IMG/VR virus record: IMGVR_UViG_3300027969_000347
Location: 1 to 28,361 of that record
DNA from: a virus
DNA: 28,361 nucleotides
Strand: one strand, 5' to 3'
Each line of letters opens with the position of its first letter. Position 1 is the first letter of the stretch. Position numbers and translations under genes: made by a program. The notes beneath the pieces are model-generated. The model had not been told where the DNA came from. It saw only the letters and a program-made list of their open reading frames with translations, and searched no databases. Positions 27,639 to 28,361 of this stretch are shown here, one piece after another.

Positions 27639-28291
27639 ACTATGTAGCAGTCTGCACGCCAGCGCGTGATATGGTCCACACAAATTTCACCTACTGCCTG
27701 GTGAATATGGTGGCGTATCACACTATCAGCACCACCGACGCCGTATCTCTGAAGATTATGCAGGGTACGCTGATACAGAACCAGCGTGCTGATTTGGCTT
27801 TGGATGCGATGGCCGAGGGCTGCACGCACATCCTGTTTATTGACTCGGATATGACCTTCCCGCAGGACATGGTTGGCCGGCTGCTCAAGCACGACCTTGA
27901 CATTGTGGCCACCAACTGCGCACGGCGCCGTATGCCCACCGGACCCACAGCTCAGAACTACAAGCCTGACGGGACGCGGGAGCTGGTGTACACCATGCCC
28001 GAGTCCACCGGAATTGAGGAGGTTGGCTCCATTGGCATGGGCGTGATGCTGATTAAGCGTAACGTCTTTGAGAAGCTGTCAGAGCCTTGGTTTGAGACGC
28101 CGTGGCGCCCAAAGGAGCGCGGCTACATTGGAGAGGATATTTTCTTCTGCCGTAAAGCGCAAGATGCAGGGTTTAAAATCCACATTGACCATGACGTGAG
28201 CAAAGAGATTGGTCACATTGGCACGTTTGAATTCAAGCACGACCACACCTGGGTCATGCGCGAGCTTGAAGAAAAGGAAAAGGCAACGTAA
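27635..28291 (+). CDS. Glycosyltransferase, GT2/GT-A-like, 218 aa
   Basis: A typical small GT-A enzyme: first strand VAVCTPARDMVHTNF, then IQNQRADLALDAMAEGCTHI before the DxD motif LFIDSDMTF (Asp70, Asp72), then GSIGMGVMLIKRNVFEKL, and GYIGEDIFFCRKAQDAGFKI with the catalytic-base Glu-Asp. Ends with IDHDVSKEIGHIGTFEF. These proteins are common in head modules of phages infecting environmental bacteria; substrate not known. Its ATG overlaps the stop of the previous gene and its stop (TAATG) overlaps the next gene. Confidence 0.85.
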   Translation: MNYVAVCTPARDMVHTNFTYCLVNMVAYHTISTTDAVSLKIMQGTLIQNQRADLALDAMAEGCTHILFIDSDMTFPQDMVGRLLKHDLDIVATNCARRRMPTGPTAQNYKPDGTRELVYTMPESTGIEEVGSIGMGVMLIKRNVFEKLSEPWFETPWRPKERGYIGEDIFFCRKAQDAGFKIHIDHDVSKEIGHIGTFEFKHDHTWVMRELEEKEKAT

Positions 28292-28361
28292 TGGCTCTGA
28301 CAACGTACACGGAGTTAAAGACATCAATCGGTGATTGGCTTAACCGCACCGATTTAACGTC
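28291..28361 (+). CDS. Head-tail adaptor protein, N-terminal fragment (continues beyond window)
   Basis: The visible 23 residues, MALTTYTELKTSIGDWLNRT followed by DLT, match the start of a common phage adaptor family ('TYSELK.SI.DWLNR.DLT'), as in SU10-like and other podoviruses, which connects portal and tail nozzle. The start overlaps the TAA of the glycosyltransferase. The gene is cut by the window end. Confidence 0.7.
   Translation, partial: MALTTYTELKTSIGDWLNRTDLT

Noticed and set aside
1-28361. tRNA genes, insertion sequences and integrase
   Set aside because: No T-arm-like motif with a matching acceptor stem, no transposase or recombinase motifs, and no terminal inverted repeats were seen by eye; weak or split tRNAs cannot be excluded without a covariance-model search.

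Overview
The window is a stretch of a tailed-phage genome, most likely a short-tailed (podovirus-like) phage of a proteobacterium. The evidence is a P22-like portal, a capsid protein resembling the SU10 coat family, a string of Gln/Ala/Gly-rich proteins typical of internal (ejected) virion proteins, and a GH24 endolysin with membrane proteins next to it. Several small genes (the helix-turn-helix protein at 10966-11346 and the 156-residue protein at 11982-12452) resemble proteins I know from phages and prophages of Burkholderiales, so a beta-proteobacterial host, possibly freshwater, is my inference. There is no integrase, rRNA or recognisable tRNA in the window.

Layout. (1) 1-2462, plus strand: end of a tail fibre, small proteins, and a lysis cassette (coiled-coil/membrane proteins, a 3TM-type holin candidate, a 50-residue two-cysteine protein, GH24 lysozyme). 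(2) 2481-10993, plus: virion module with a jelly-roll-like appendage protein, a probable tail hub/nozzle protein, an acetyltransferase-like small protein and four internal-virion-type proteins. (3) 10966-13090, minus: a compact operon of eight very small genes, mostly joined by 4-base ATGA overlaps, two encoding short membrane proteins. (4) 13091-13270: divergent control region. (5) 13271-18766, plus: early/replication module with a Cro-like repressor, RuvC-like resolvase, Cas4-like Fe-S nuclease, OB-fold-type ssDNA-binding protein with acidic tail, intrinsic terminator, primase-helicase, then an iteron-like repeat array with a large hairpin, and a protein of unknown function. (6) 18763-28361, plus: packaging and head module: micro-ORF, small terminase, two perfect DnaA boxes, large terminase, small basic and Cys-rich proteins, a glycosyltransferase, a methyltransferase, portal, scaffold, major capsid protein, terminator, another small protein, a second glycosyltransferase, and the start of a head-tail adaptor.

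How it works together: the divergent region at about 13.1-13.27 kb probably splits early transcription into a leftward operon of small, possibly host-directed proteins and a rightward replication/recombination operon. The repeat array just after the primase-helicase is the best candidate for a replication origin or a regulator-binding locus. Packaging, head and tail genes are co-directional. The late rightward transcript that ends with the internal virion proteins meets the leftward operon convergently at about 10.97-11.04 kb, where a strong hairpin lies. The least explained parts are the iteron/hairpin locus, the small-gene operon, the DnaA boxes between the terminase genes, and the modification enzymes embedded in the head module.
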